The notes under the pieces are model-generated. The model did no database searches. It was not told where the DNA came from and was given only the letters and a program-made list of their open reading frames with translations. A DNA stretch of 23,885 bases from Candidatus Peribacteria bacterium (GTDB lineage Bacteria > Patescibacteriota > Gracilibacteria > UBA1369 > GCA-2718715), in NCBI GenBank assembly GCA_943349385.1, contig CALQZM010000005.1:1-23885 (forward strand), given 5' to 3'. Position numbers and translations under genes: made by a program. Positions 1 to 7,429 of this stretch are shown one piece after another (position 1 is the stretch's first letter; the number at the start of each line of letters is the position of its first letter).

Positions 1-2
1 AA

Positions 3-203
3 TTCAAAGGTGAAGGATGCGCTATTTCTCAGGCGGCAATGTCAATTTTAAGTGATGAAATAATTGGCTTAAGTGTCGAAGATGCCAGAAAATATAGCAA
101 AGATACTTTGATTGAATTGCTTGGAATTGATTTAAGTCCGACAAGGTTAAAATGTGCTTTACTGAGTTTACAGGCTGTTCATAGAGCATTGAATAAAAAT
201 TAG
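3..203 (+). CDS. sufU: SufU/IscU-like Fe-S cluster scaffold, C-terminal part (5' end outside window)
   Basis: The last 66 codons of a gene that enters from the left edge, ending in TAG. The family is the SufU/IscU/NifU-N scaffold, on which Fe-S clusters are assembled from sulfur delivered by a cysteine desulfurase. Two of the family's three cysteine positions are visible: the one in the GEGCAIS motif near the start of the fragment and the one in RLKCALLS near the end. The stretch between them is short and lacks the longer insert of Bacillus-type SufU, so it may be closer to IscU-like forms. The N-terminal cysteine lies outside the window. The stop is only 8 nt from the stop of the convergent TPM gene. 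SufU versus IscU naming is uncertain. Confidence 0.85.
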   Translation, partial: FKGEGCAISQAAMSILSDEIIGLSVEDARKYSKDTLIELLGIDLSPTRLKCALLSLQAVHRALNKN

Positions 204-211
204 TATGGTGT

Positions 212-1108
212 TTACCAACGTCCTGTAGAGCCACCACCACCAAAGGAGCCCCCGCCGAAACCTCCAAAACCACCGCTGGAACCACCGCTGGAACCTCCGC
301 CACGAGGTCCGTCCCACCAGGAGTTGTTTCCACCTGCCCACCAAGGGGTTGAATTTTTTGATTTATAAGATTTTGAAACAATGTAGTCGAAAAGTAGACC
401 TAAAATTAATCCTAGTCCAAGAACAGGTAATAGGGTGTTTGTAAGAAATCCATAAATTGTCCCAGCGCCACTGCCGATTATTCCGCCGGCCCAAATGCTT
501 TTTGATCTGCCTAAAATTCCGCCTATCCAACTTAAGGCAATTACTAAAAGTATCCCAAAGTTTAATACTGATGCCCCATAACTAACTTCCGAAACTGTTT
601 TAGGAATGTAGCCCGTTTGAATAGTTTGTACGATTTGGTTGGTTCCAAATGTAATTCCTTGTTGGTATTCAGAATTTTTGAAATAGGGAATTAGCTGGTT
701 GGTAATTTGAAAAGATTGAGCATCGGTTAAAGTTCCTTCGACTCCATAGCCGACTTCGATTCTGGTTTGACGGTCATTCGGTGCTGTTAAGAATACTACT
801 CCTGAATTAATCTCTTTTTGGCCTACACCCCAGTTTCTGCCCAAAGCTAAAGTGTAATCTTCGATTGGGTAGTCGTTTAAACTTTCAACTGTAACTACCG
901 CGACTTCGACGCCTTTTTCTTTTTGTAAGTTACTTAAAAGAGTTTCTAAGTTTTGTTCGGTAGGTGCGTCTAGAATATTAGCTTGATCGGTTACGAATCC
1001 GTTATTTTTTGGGAAAATTTTAGGATCAATATTTTGAGCAAATAAAATCTGAGGAAATAAAATTGTAATTCCCCAGATAAGGCAGATTAATTTAAACTTG
1101 TTTGTCAT
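212..1108 (-). CDS. TPM-domain (YgcG-type) membrane protein with Gly/Ser-rich tail
   Basis: A 298-residue exported membrane protein. An N-terminal signal peptide ends near LFA-QN (about residue 25). A TPM domain follows, opening with GFVTDQANIL and including the GVVFLTAP and RIEVGYGVEG segments. Hydrophobic helices occupy about residues 180-250. The last ~35 residues are almost only Gly and Ser, partly coded by a tandem 12-nt repeat near 270-295. TPM domains occur in YgcG-like proteins and photosystem II repair factors; the biochemical role here is unknown. The ATG at 1108 is preferred over an upstream TTG inside lemA: it sits 4 nt after the lemA stop and has GGTGAA upstream, one of very few SD-like sequences in the window. 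The lemA-TPM pair is common in bacteria. Confidence 0.85.
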   Translation of the reverse strand: MTNKFKLICLIWGITILFPQILFAQNIDPKIFPKNNGFVTDQANILDAPTEQNLETLLSNLQKEKGVEVAVVTVESLNDYPIEDYTLALGRNWGVGQKEINSGVVFLTAPNDRQTRIEVGYGVEGTLTDAQSFQITNQLIPYFKNSEYQQGITFGTNQIVQTIQTGYIPKTVSEVSYGASVLNFGILLVIALSWIGGILGRSKSIWAGGIIGSGAGTIYGFLTNTLLPVLGLGLILGLLFDYIVSKSYKSKNSTPWWAGGNNSWWDGPRGGGSSGGSSGGFGGFGGGSFGGGGSTGRW

Positions 1109-1112
1109 TTTT

Positions 1113-1685
1113 TTATTCACCAAAATTTATTTGTGGTGCAGTTTGGGCTTGATCTACTGCTTTGAAAAATGGTTCAGGTTCAAATCCAAATAGGTTAGCT
1201 AAAATCATTCTTGGGAATTGTTGTACAAAGATATTGTATTTAGTTACGGTTGATTTGTAGTCCATTCTAGCGACTCTTACTCGGTTTTCAATTCCTTCAA
1301 GTTGGGCTTGAAAAGTTAGAAATCCTTGAGTAGCTGTTAATTGCGGATAGCTTTCTACTGTTACTAAAAGTCGAGATAATGCCGAATCAAATTGATTAGC
1401 CGCAGCTACTTGCTCTTCTCGGTTTCCTTCAGAAGATGCATTCATCCATTTAGTTCTGGCTTCGGTAACTCCGATTAAAGTTTCTTGCTCAAAATTTGCG
1501 GCTCCCTTTACGATTGCTTGTAAATTTGGAACTAAGTCAAATCTAGATTGGTATACATTTTGAACTTGGGCCCAGCTGCCCTCTACCATGCCTTTTTGAC
1601 CGATAAGTGCATTATATGTGCCGCCTAGATATAGTACGAAAACTGCTACAAGTCCGATAAGAATCCATTTGAATGAGAATTTCAT
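1113..1685 (-). CDS. lemA: LemA family protein
   Basis: A 190-residue protein with one N-terminal membrane helix (about residues 7-24) followed by an all-helical LemA domain. The NALIGQKGMVEGSWAQV and YQSRFDLVPNLQAIVKG segments are the classic LemA signature at the start of the helical bundle. The length is typical for the family. Its molecular role is not established; the N-out/C-in or reverse topology cannot be read from sequence. It is the first gene of a two-gene unit with the TPM-domain protein, which starts 4 nt after its stop. A TATAAT lies 20 nt upstream of the ATG. Confidence 0.92.
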   Translation of the reverse strand: MKFSFKWILIGLVAVFVLYLGGTYNALIGQKGMVEGSWAQVQNVYQSRFDLVPNLQAIVKGAANFEQETLIGVTEARTKWMNASSEGNREEQVAAANQFDSALSRLLVTVESYPQLTATQGFLTFQAQLEGIENRVRVARMDYKSTVTKYNIFVQQFPRMILANLFGFEPEPFFKAVDQAQTAPQINFGE

Positions 1686-1705
1686 TTGATAAAATTAAAT
1701 TGATA

Positions 1706-1711
1706 ATTATA
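1706..1711 (-). promoter_or_regulatory. Candidate -10 box for lemA-TPM
   Basis: TATAAT on the minus strand, 20 nt before the lemA ATG. No good -35 hexamer is visible at 16-18 nt. The predicted leader is about 14 nt and has no Shine-Dalgarno sequence. Confidence 0.4.
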
Positions 1712-1732
1712 TTTTAGTCTATTTTTTGAATA

Positions 1733-1760
1733 TTGCAAATCAGCACTTGTCTGATAAAAT
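1733..1760 (+). promoter_or_regulatory. Candidate sigma70-type promoter facing right
   Basis: TTGCAA, a 16-nt spacer and TAAAAT, placing a start near 1767. It would drive the short reading frame at 1792. It lies back-to-back with the lemA promoter. Confidence 0.35.
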
Positions 1761-1791
1761 AAATCTATACTGTTAATTTGTCATTATAAAT

Positions 1792-1905
1792 ATGGACGAC
1801 TCAAAATTCAAATCTTTGGTTGTAAGTACTATATTGATTTTATTTAGTATTGGATTTTTGGTTGCCTCTTTGTTAATGCGATTTTTGCCGGATCCTAGTT
1901 TGTGA
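1792..1905 (+). CDS. Possible 37-residue single-span membrane peptide
   Basis: A short reading frame encoding a charged N-terminus (MDDSKFKS), one strongly hydrophobic helix (about residues 9-28) and a short tail ending in PDPSL. A plausible promoter lies about 25 nt upstream. It ends in TGA, a stop otherwise almost unused in this window, and its last bases overlap the 3' end of queG on the other strand. I do not recognise a family. Support is only the promoter, the regular transmembrane pattern and the otherwise empty gap, so it may not be a gene. Confidence 0.3.
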   Translation: MDDSKFKSLVVSTILILFSIGFLVASLLMRFLPDPSL

Positions 1906-2962
1906 TTTTTTGGATCTCTTGAACTGCCCAGTCTGCATGTTCGGCAATTAGTATATCTTCAGATTGTTGTAGTTGCGTTAGAATTGGAAGTAGGTCTTTT
2001 CTTTTTAGATTGCCAGCAACGACGCAGGCGTTGCGTTGAAGTCCTCGTAGCTTGGCTCGCATGATGGGGGAGCCCGCGAAGCGGGCGACGAATTGTTCTT
2101 CGGTTTGCATACTTAGTATTTCCTGTAAATCTATTTGTGATCCAGCAATGGCTTGGTTGAAGTTTGGCTCTGTGCTTGGTTTTTGTCTGAAATTATGTGG
2201 GCAAATTTCTTGGCAAAGGTCGCAGCCAAAGACCCAGTCTCCCATTAGCGGGCGAAGTTCAATTGGGATTGGTCCTTTGTTTTCGATGGTTAAGTATGAA
2301 ATACAAAGTTTTGCGTCGATGGTGTAATCGGATTTTAAGGCTTTGGTTGGGCAAACTGAAATGCATCGGGTGCAAGTACCGCAGACACCGTGTTCTAATT
2401 GGTTAAAGCTATCGTATTCTAATTCTTGATCGATTATTATTTCGCCTATAAGGACCCAGCTACCGTATTTTGGGGTTATGAGCATAGTGTTTTTGCCAAT
2501 GTATCCTAAGTTGGCGTTGGTGGCGTAGTCACGTTCCAGAAGTGGCCCTGAATCTGCAAAGAATCTAGTTTGAGCATTAGGGAAAAGGTCATTTAGTTTT
2601 TTATCTAGCTCGGTTAGTTTCTTTTTAAAAACTTTGTGGTAGTCGCGGCCGTTGGCGTAGCGGGCGATTTGCCCGTTATTGCCTTGATTGATTCTTGGTT
2701 GATAGTAATTAAGTGTAGTTAAAATTATGCTTTTGGCATTTGGTAAAATTTGTTTGGGATTTGTTTTTAGGGGAGCATGTTTGACTAAGTAACTCATCTC
2801 ACCATGATTATTTTGGCTAATCCAATCAGCGTAAAATTTTTCTGATTTAGGACGATTTGAGGCTCTAGTTACTTTGCAATCTGCGAATCCTATTTTTGTG
2901 GCAAATTGTTTTATGTTTTCTGTTTTACTGCGTTGAGTTGGTTCGTTTATATCTTGTGTCAT
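1895..2962 (-). CDS. queG: Epoxyqueuosine reductase QueG
   Basis: The cobalamin- and Fe-S-dependent enzyme that reduces epoxyqueuosine to queuosine in the wobble position of tRNAs. Counting from the ATG at 2962 (355 residues), the RYANGRDYHK motif is at 101-110. The probable catalytic Asp is in DSGPLLER (D137). The first [4Fe-4S] motif is C194-x2-C197-x2-C200-x3-C204 and the second includes C247-x2-C250-x3-C254 (CDLCQEICP). A longer frame from a TTG inside pheT exists, but the ATG 25 nt after the pheT stop is the more likely start. There is no Shine-Dalgarno. It is the last gene of pheS-pheT-queG. Short GC-rich palindromic patches inside the gene (near 2073-2089 and 2660-2680) contrast with the AT-rich surroundings. 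Confidence 0.94.
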   Translation of the reverse strand: MTQDINEPTQRSKTENIKQFATKIGFADCKVTRASNRPKSEKFYADWISQNNHGEMSYLVKHAPLKTNPKQILPNAKSIILTTLNYYQPRINQGNNGQIARYANGRDYHKVFKKKLTELDKKLNDLFPNAQTRFFADSGPLLERDYATNANLGYIGKNTMLITPKYGSWVLIGEIIIDQELEYDSFNQLEHGVCGTCTRCISVCPTKALKSDYTIDAKLCISYLTIENKGPIPIELRPLMGDWVFGCDLCQEICPHNFRQKPSTEPNFNQAIAGSQIDLQEILSMQTEEQFVARFAGSPIMRAKLRGLQRNACVVAGNLKRKDLLPILTQLQQSEDILIAEHADWAVQEIQKITN

Positions 2963-2987
2963 TAATTGCTTGAATAGTCTAATAAAG

Positions 2988-5393
2988 TTAAACTTGTCCT
3001 CTAATCGTGCCGCCGATTTTATTGATATTAGCAATGCAGTTGTCCCTCGCTTGGGCCAAGTCGTTTTCGGTTAGGGTACGTTCGTCGGATCTAAGTTCAA
3101 TTTTGAAAGCTAGGGCTTTTTGGTCTTGTCCTAAACTAGCATCTTCGTAAATATCAAATAATTGGACTGTATGAATTAAGTCCGAACTTTCATTTAGTGT
3201 TTTTACTAAAGTTTCGGCATATACATTTTTGCTTACTAGAATTGATAAATCGAATTCGATACCAGGGAATTTAGCAATTGGGCTGAATTGTTTAGCGTAA
3301 GTTTTTTGATGAGTAAGTCTTGCTAAATTAATTTCGGCATATGCAACCTCAGAATCTAGTTTAAAGTTTTCTTGAACCAATGGGTGAATTACTCCGGCAA
3401 ACCCAATTTCAATATTTTCTGAATTTGTAATTTGAATTGATTTTCGAGGATGTAAATAATTTGGAGTTTCTAATGCTACAATAATTTCTAAAGGTTCTTG
3501 AGAGAATTCTTGCATAAATCCTTCTAAAATTCCTTTTAAAACAGCAAAGTTATTTTTATTTCCAGTTACGGCAATTGCTAATTTATCTTCTTCGGTAGGG
3601 AAAAACTGACCATTTTCAATGTAGGTTCTGCCAATTTCAAATATTTTTATTTCAGAGAATTGTTTTAAATTTTCGGCACAATTTTTTAAGATATTTGTAA
3701 CTAAGCTAGTTCTTAAATGAGTTTGTTCTTCAGATAAATAATTTTTTAGTTGAAGATGATTTTTTTCATCAAGCAGTGAATCTTTAAGATTTTTTTCAGA
3801 ATAAAAAGAGTAGTTTAAAACTTCAGATAATCCATAAGATTTCAAAACGTTTCTGGCTTGGTGTTCACGTTTTCTGGCTAAATTTTGAATAGGAGATTTA
3901 GTCGGTAAGCTTGGTAGTAATTCTTCAATTTTTTCGTAACCATAAATTCTTACTACTTCTTCAATTAAATCAACTTCAGTTAAAATGTCTTTATTGGCTC
4001 TGAAAGTTGGAATTGAAACTACAAAAGGATTTTTACCTTCTACCTTAAATTCTAGTGATTCTAGGATTTCTTGAATTTGGCTTTCTGGTAAATCGATTCC
4101 AAGGTATTTTGAAACTTTGTTTGGATCCAGTTCAATTTTTAAATCTTTTTTATCGAAAAAATCCATTTCGGTAATTGGTCCGGCAATTGTGGCTTCAGGG
4201 CAAATTTCTAAAATTAATTGCAAGGCTCTTAATAATCCTTTAACTGCTTGATTCGGATCTAAGGATTTCTCGAATCTTTGCGAGGCGTCAGATCGTAGTC
4301 CATGATAAGTTGAAGATTTTCGGATTGTAACTGCATCAAAACAAGCTGATTCCAGTAAAATTGAAGTTGTACCTTCTGAAACTTCAGAATTGGCACCGCC
4401 CATAACTCCTAAAATAATTACAGGTTTTTGATCTGAATTTACTAAGATTGGATCGATTTCGGTTAATTCTCTTTCTTTGTGGTCTAATGTTTCTAGCTTT
4501 TCAGATTTTTTAGCAAAGCGGATTTCTAAATTTAAATCTCCAAGTAAATTTTTGTCGTAAGCGTGTAAAGGTTGCCCTAATTCAAACATTACAAGATTAG
4601 TAATGTCTACAATGTTATTAACTGATCTTGCGCCAATCGATTCTAGTTTTTCTTTTAACCAAACAGGGGATTCTTGAATTTGGATATTATTAACAATAAT
4701 TGAACTCCATTTTTTTAGAATTTCTGGATTGCTAACTTTCAGTTTAATTTGTTCACCTTTGCTTGGGATTTTTGATTCAATTTCTGAGACATCAATTGTT
4801 TTTAGTTTGCCTCCAGTAAGGGCGCTAATTTCACGAGCAAAACCGTAGTGACTCCATAAATCAGGACGATGAGTAATGGCTTTATTATCTATATCGAAAA
4901 GAATATCATCTTTATTTAAAGCTTTGTCTAGCGGAGTTCCTGCTGCTAATTCTAGATACGTAAGATCCATAATTTCATGGTCTTTGCTTGGACCCATGCC
5001 GATTTCGTCTGAAGCACAAATCATTCCAAACGATTCTTCGCCACGAATAGTAGTTGCTTCTAAAGTAATTAAATCACCTTCGCCATGCCATTTTACTTTG
5101 GATCCTGGTAAGGCAATTGCTACTAGCTGGTTCATATAAAGGTTACTACCTCCGCAAACAATTTGAACTTTTTTGCTACCAATGTCGGTGGTAGTTATTC
5201 TTAATTTATCTGCATTAGGATGTGGTTTTAATTCGGTGATTTTACCAACTACCATATCGGCAAAGGCTTCAGAAGTGTTATCTACAGAGTCAACTTCAGC
5301 AGTGTGTAAAGTAATTAAGTTACCTAATTGTTCAGCTGTAAGATGTTCTGGAATTTCAACATATTCTTTGAGCCATTTTAGTGAAAGTTTCAT
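2988..5393 (-). CDS. pheT: Phenylalanyl-tRNA synthetase beta subunit
   Basis: The 801-residue beta subunit of the heterotetrameric PheRS, which charges tRNA-Phe. The length matches the family (E. coli about 795). The order is normal: N-terminal MKLSLKWLKEYVEIP, an OB-fold tRNA-binding domain around residues 40-150 (KPHPNADKLRI, then VCGGSN), the B3/B4 editing module (HAYDKN at about 275-285), the B5 DNA-binding-like domain, the synthetase-like core and a C-terminal ferredoxin-fold anticodon-binding domain from about residue 705 (FPGIEFDLSI). It follows pheS after 75 nt that contain two small hairpins and precedes queG by 25 nt. The ATG start has no Shine-Dalgarno. Confidence 0.97.
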   Translation of the reverse strand: MKLSLKWLKEYVEIPEHLTAEQLGNLITLHTAEVDSVDNTSEAFADMVVGKITELKPHPNADKLRITTTDIGSKKVQIVCGGSNLYMNQLVAIALPGSKVKWHGEGDLITLEATTIRGEESFGMICASDEIGMGPSKDHEIMDLTYLELAAGTPLDKALNKDDILFDIDNKAITHRPDLWSHYGFAREISALTGGKLKTIDVSEIESKIPSKGEQIKLKVSNPEILKKWSSIIVNNIQIQESPVWLKEKLESIGARSVNNIVDITNLVMFELGQPLHAYDKNLLGDLNLEIRFAKKSEKLETLDHKERELTEIDPILVNSDQKPVIILGVMGGANSEVSEGTTSILLESACFDAVTIRKSSTYHGLRSDASQRFEKSLDPNQAVKGLLRALQLILEICPEATIAGPITEMDFFDKKDLKIELDPNKVSKYLGIDLPESQIQEILESLEFKVEGKNPFVVSIPTFRANKDILTEVDLIEEVVRIYGYEKIEELLPSLPTKSPIQNLARKREHQARNVLKSYGLSEVLNYSFYSEKNLKDSLLDEKNHLQLKNYLSEEQTHLRTSLVTNILKNCAENLKQFSEIKIFEIGRTYIENGQFFPTEEDKLAIAVTGNKNNFAVLKGILEGFMQEFSQEPLEIIVALETPNYLHPRKSIQITNSENIEIGFAGVIHPLVQENFKLDSEVAYAEINLARLTHQKTYAKQFSPIAKFPGIEFDLSILVSKNVYAETLVKTLNESSDLIHTVQLFDIYEDASLGQDQKALAFKIELRSDERTLTENDLAQARDNCIANINKIGGTIRGQV

Positions 5394-5422
5394 AGTTTTG
5401 TGATTTTAGTTTGAGTTGATTT

Positions 5423-5464
5423 GCGGGCAAAGCCCGTTATTAGTGCTACACTTCGTTTCGCACT
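5423..5464 (-). other. Tandem hairpins between pheS and pheT
   Basis: On the transcribed strand the 75-nt gap between pheS and pheT can form two small stems: AGTGC/GCACT (5442-5446 with 5460-5464) and CGGGC-ttt-GCCCG (about 5424-5436). Neither is followed by a U-run, so they are not intrinsic terminators. The second is strikingly GC-rich for this genome and shares GCGGGC...GCCCGTTATT with a site inside queG. Possible roles are mRNA processing or a small dispersed repeat. Confidence 0.45.
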
Positions 5465-5468
5465 GTGT

Positions 5469-6509
5469 TTAAAATTGATTAATAAATCGCAAGTCGCCAT
5501 TCATTAAGTATCTAATGTCAGTAATTTTGTGTTTCATCATAACTAGTCGAGTTAATCCGAATCCAAAAGCCCATCCTTGATATTTTTCTGAGTCTATGCC
5601 ACCGGCTTTTAATACATTTGGGTGAACCATTCCGGCTCCCATAAATTCTACCCAGCCAGATTGTTTGCAAACTCGGCATCCGCCACCATTACAAAGTAGG
5701 CACGAGAAATCTAATTCTAATCCAGGTTCTACAAATGGAAAATATCCTGGTCTAAATCGTACTTTTACTTTTTGTCCGAATAGTCTTGTTAAGAATTCAG
5801 CCATTACACCTTTTAAGTGGGCTAATGAAATATTTTCGTCGATTAAAAGTCCTTCTACTTGGTGAAAAATTGCATCGTGTGAGGCGTCAGTGGCTTCGTA
5901 TCTAAATACTCTTCCTGGGGCGATGATTCTAAGTGGTGCACCATGAGTTAGCATGCTTCTGATTTGAACAGGTGAGGTATGTGTTCTTAAAACCATTCTG
6001 CCGTGTTCATCATCTAGTTTGTTATCTAAGAAAAAAGTGTCTTGCATGTCACGAGCGGGGTGCGTATCTGGAATATTTAGAGCTTCAAAATTATAATATT
6101 CTGACTCAACTTCTGGCCCGTCCATAACTGCAAATCCTAGTTCGGCAAAGATTTCTTCAACTTCTTTTTGGGTTTGGGGGATTAAATGTAAATGCCCAAT
6201 TTCTGGTTTTTGTCCGGGTAAAGTTACATCTAAAAATTCTGAGTTTAATTTTGCTTCAATTTCTAGTTTTTTAAGAGTTTGTTTTTGAAGTTCAATTTCG
6301 GCTTCTAGCTCTTTTTTTACTTCATTAGAAAGTTTGCCTATTACTGGTTTTTTATCAGCTGAAAGGTCTTTTACTGATTTTAAAATTTCTTGTAAAGATC
6401 CAGTTTTGCCTAAATAGGCTTTTTCGGTTTCTAATAGTTCAGCTTGAGATTTACAGTTTTGGATTTTTTGGAGTGCTTCTGTTCGAAGTTCTTGTAATTG
6501 ATGTTGCAT
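5469..6509 (-). CDS. pheS: Phenylalanyl-tRNA synthetase alpha subunit with CxxC knuckle
   Basis: The 346-residue catalytic alpha subunit of PheRS. An N-terminal coiled coil (about residues 1-90) is followed by the class II core: HPARDMQDTFF (150-160), motif 2 around GRVFRYEATDASHD (199-212), FRPGYFPFVEPGLE (252-265), and motif 3 GWAFGFGLTRLVMM (312-325). Between the last two lies C270-x2-C273-x4-C278-x2-C281, a probable zinc knuckle absent from E. coli PheS but, from memory, seen in some other bacterial lineages. First gene of the pheS-pheT-queG run, with a leader of about 200 nt from the promoter at 6717-6744. No Shine-Dalgarno precedes the ATG. Confidence 0.97.
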   Translation of the reverse strand: MQHQLQELRTEALQKIQNCKSQAELLETEKAYLGKTGSLQEILKSVKDLSADKKPVIGKLSNEVKKELEAEIELQKQTLKKLEIEAKLNSEFLDVTLPGQKPEIGHLHLIPQTQKEVEEIFAELGFAVMDGPEVESEYYNFEALNIPDTHPARDMQDTFFLDNKLDDEHGRMVLRTHTSPVQIRSMLTHGAPLRIIAPGRVFRYEATDASHDAIFHQVEGLLIDENISLAHLKGVMAEFLTRLFGQKVKVRFRPGYFPFVEPGLELDFSCLLCNGGGCRVCKQSGWVEFMGAGMVHPNVLKAGGIDSEKYQGWAFGFGLTRLVMMKHKITDIRYLMNGDLRFINQF

Positions 6510-6591
6510 TAAAATATCTTAAAGGTCTGAATCAGTTTAGAATAAGCCCTTTAGATAGTAAATAGGAGTTTTGATTTAATTTCCGTAACAT

Positions 6592-6708
6592 TTAAACTTT
6601 GCCTGTTGCAAATCCGCTACCTTCGGCTCCTTTTAAATTAATATTTACTTTTCTAATCTCTAAAGCTGCGCTTTGCATGAATTTGTTAGAGTAGAAAGGT
6701 GTGTTCAA
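6592..6708 (-). CDS. Possible short leader ORF upstream of pheS
   Basis: Within the pheST leader a frame of 38 codons can be read from a TTG at 6708, or 28 codons from the ATG at 6678, to a TAA at 6592-6594. The TTG sits 8 nt after the TATAAT box, the same spacing seen at the leaderless transpeptidase gene. The peptide has three Phe (two clustered in PFYSNKF), too few to look like a classic Phe attenuator. No terminator hairpin with a U-run follows. I do not recognise the peptide; treat as speculative. Confidence 0.2.
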   Translation of the reverse strand: MNTPFYSNKFMQSAALEIRKVNINLKGAEGSGFATGKV

Positions 6709-6716
6709 AGAATTCT

Positions 6717-6744
6717 ATTATACACTTTATGTTTATTTTGTAAT
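6717..6744 (-). promoter_or_regulatory. Candidate pheST-queG promoter
   Basis: ATTACA, a 16-nt spacer and a perfect TATAAT on the minus strand. The start would lie near 6710, giving a leader of about 200 nt before pheS, far longer than other leaders here. No T-box sequence is visible in the leader. Confidence 0.55.
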
Positions 6745-6773
6745 GAATACTTAATCTGTTTATTTTTTAATTT

Positions 6774-6805
6774 AAAAAAGACCCACTTTTAAAGGTGGAT
6801 CTTTT
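6774..6805 (-). terminator. Intrinsic terminator of the HU gene
   Basis: On the minus strand an 11-bp stem (AAAAGATCCAC with GTGGGTCTTTT, one G-U pair) closes a loop of about 8 nt and runs into TTTTTT. It begins about 25 nt after the HU stop. Confidence 0.85.
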
Positions 6806-6830
6806 AAGGTCTTCTAATTGATCAGATAGA

Positions 6831-7106
6831 TTATCTAACTGAATCTTTTAGAGATTTACCAGCTTTGAAAGCAGGAAGCTTCATAGCAGGGATTTTGATT
6901 TTTTGACCTGGGTTTCTTGGGTTTACACCGTTTCTAGCAGCTCGGCTAGATACTCTGAAAGTTCCGAATCCTGTAATAGTTACAGTTTCTCCTTTTTTAA
7001 GAGCAGCAGTAATAGTATTTAATACTGCATCAAGAACTCCTTGTGCGTCTTTTTTTGTAACACCAGCAGCAGCTGCTGCAGCGTTTACTAAATCTTGTTT
7101 AGTCAT
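6831..7106 (-). CDS. hup: HU family DNA-binding protein
   Basis: A 91-residue histone-like protein that dimerises and bends DNA. The N-terminal MTKQDLVNAAAAAAGVTKKD helix region, the GFGTFRVSSRAAR segment (residues 47-59) and the beta-arm GVNPRNPGQKIKIPAMKLPAFKAGK are canonical HU. The NP-R-NP tip contains the intercalating proline. The gene is monocistronic, with its own promoter (7138-7165) and terminator (6774-6805). The leader is about 25 nt without a Shine-Dalgarno. HU and IHF subunits cannot be separated with certainty, but a lone gene of this type is usually HU. Confidence 0.97.
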   Translation of the reverse strand: MTKQDLVNAAAAAAGVTKKDAQGVLDAVLNTITAALKKGETVTITGFGTFRVSSRAARNGVNPRNPGQKIKIPAMKLPAFKAGKSLKDSVR

Positions 7107-7137
7107 ATTTACTTAGTTAAATAGTAAAACACAGACA

Positions 7138-7165
7138 ATTATATGATTGCCTTTCGATTTTACAA
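7138..7165 (-). promoter_or_regulatory. HU promoter
   Basis: TTGTAA, a 16-nt spacer and TATAAT on the minus strand. The predicted start near 7131 gives a leader of about 25 nt with no Shine-Dalgarno. Confidence 0.65.
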
Positions 7166-7250
7166 GAGCAAAGTAGCTTTTTTTGTTTTGTAATAAAGGA
7201 AAACTTTAAACTGTATAGGTATTCGCAAATATGTCTAGTGAAAATGAATG

Positions 7251-7283
7251 CACTCTTTCTAAGGAGTGAAAAAGTGGTTTTTT
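7251..7283 (+). other. Hairpin with T-run in the HU/exported-protein gap
   Basis: The 323-bp gap 7107-7429 has no convincing gene. Besides the two promoters it holds CACTC/GAGTG (7251-7255 with 7264-7268), a competing pairing of CACT-TTTC with GAAA-AGTG, and a TTTTTT run at 7278-7283. It could end a short rightward transcript or attenuate one, but I see no clear promoter for it. Confidence 0.25.
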
Positions 7284-7416
7284 GTTTATAGTTAAGGTTC
7301 TTTGCTTGATAACAAAATTTTCTCAATAAATTGTATATTTCCTATAATGTTTAAAAATAGTATCTTTCAATTGCCTCGAGTGATTTTCTTTCGCAAAACA
7401 TTATTTATTGTTTAAT

Positions 7417-7422
7417 TATACT
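7417..7422 (+). promoter_or_regulatory. Candidate -10 box for the exported repeat protein
   Basis: TATACT ends 7 nt before the ATG at 7430, so the mRNA would start at or next to the start codon. No convincing -35 is visible at 16-18 nt. Confidence 0.4.
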
Positions 7423-7429
7423 TCTAGAT

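Noticed and set aside
22..381. 119-codon minus-strand frame opposite the sufU end and overlapping the TPM gene tail
   Set aside because: It is an out-of-frame reading of the Gly/Ser-rich repeat of the TPM gene and crosses the sufU 3' end; no family pattern.
6510..6744. T-box riboswitch upstream of pheST
   Set aside because: No T-box consensus or terminator/antiterminator pair could be found in the leader.
7117..7326. 69-codon minus-strand frame upstream of HU
   Set aside because: It covers the HU promoter and has random-looking composition.
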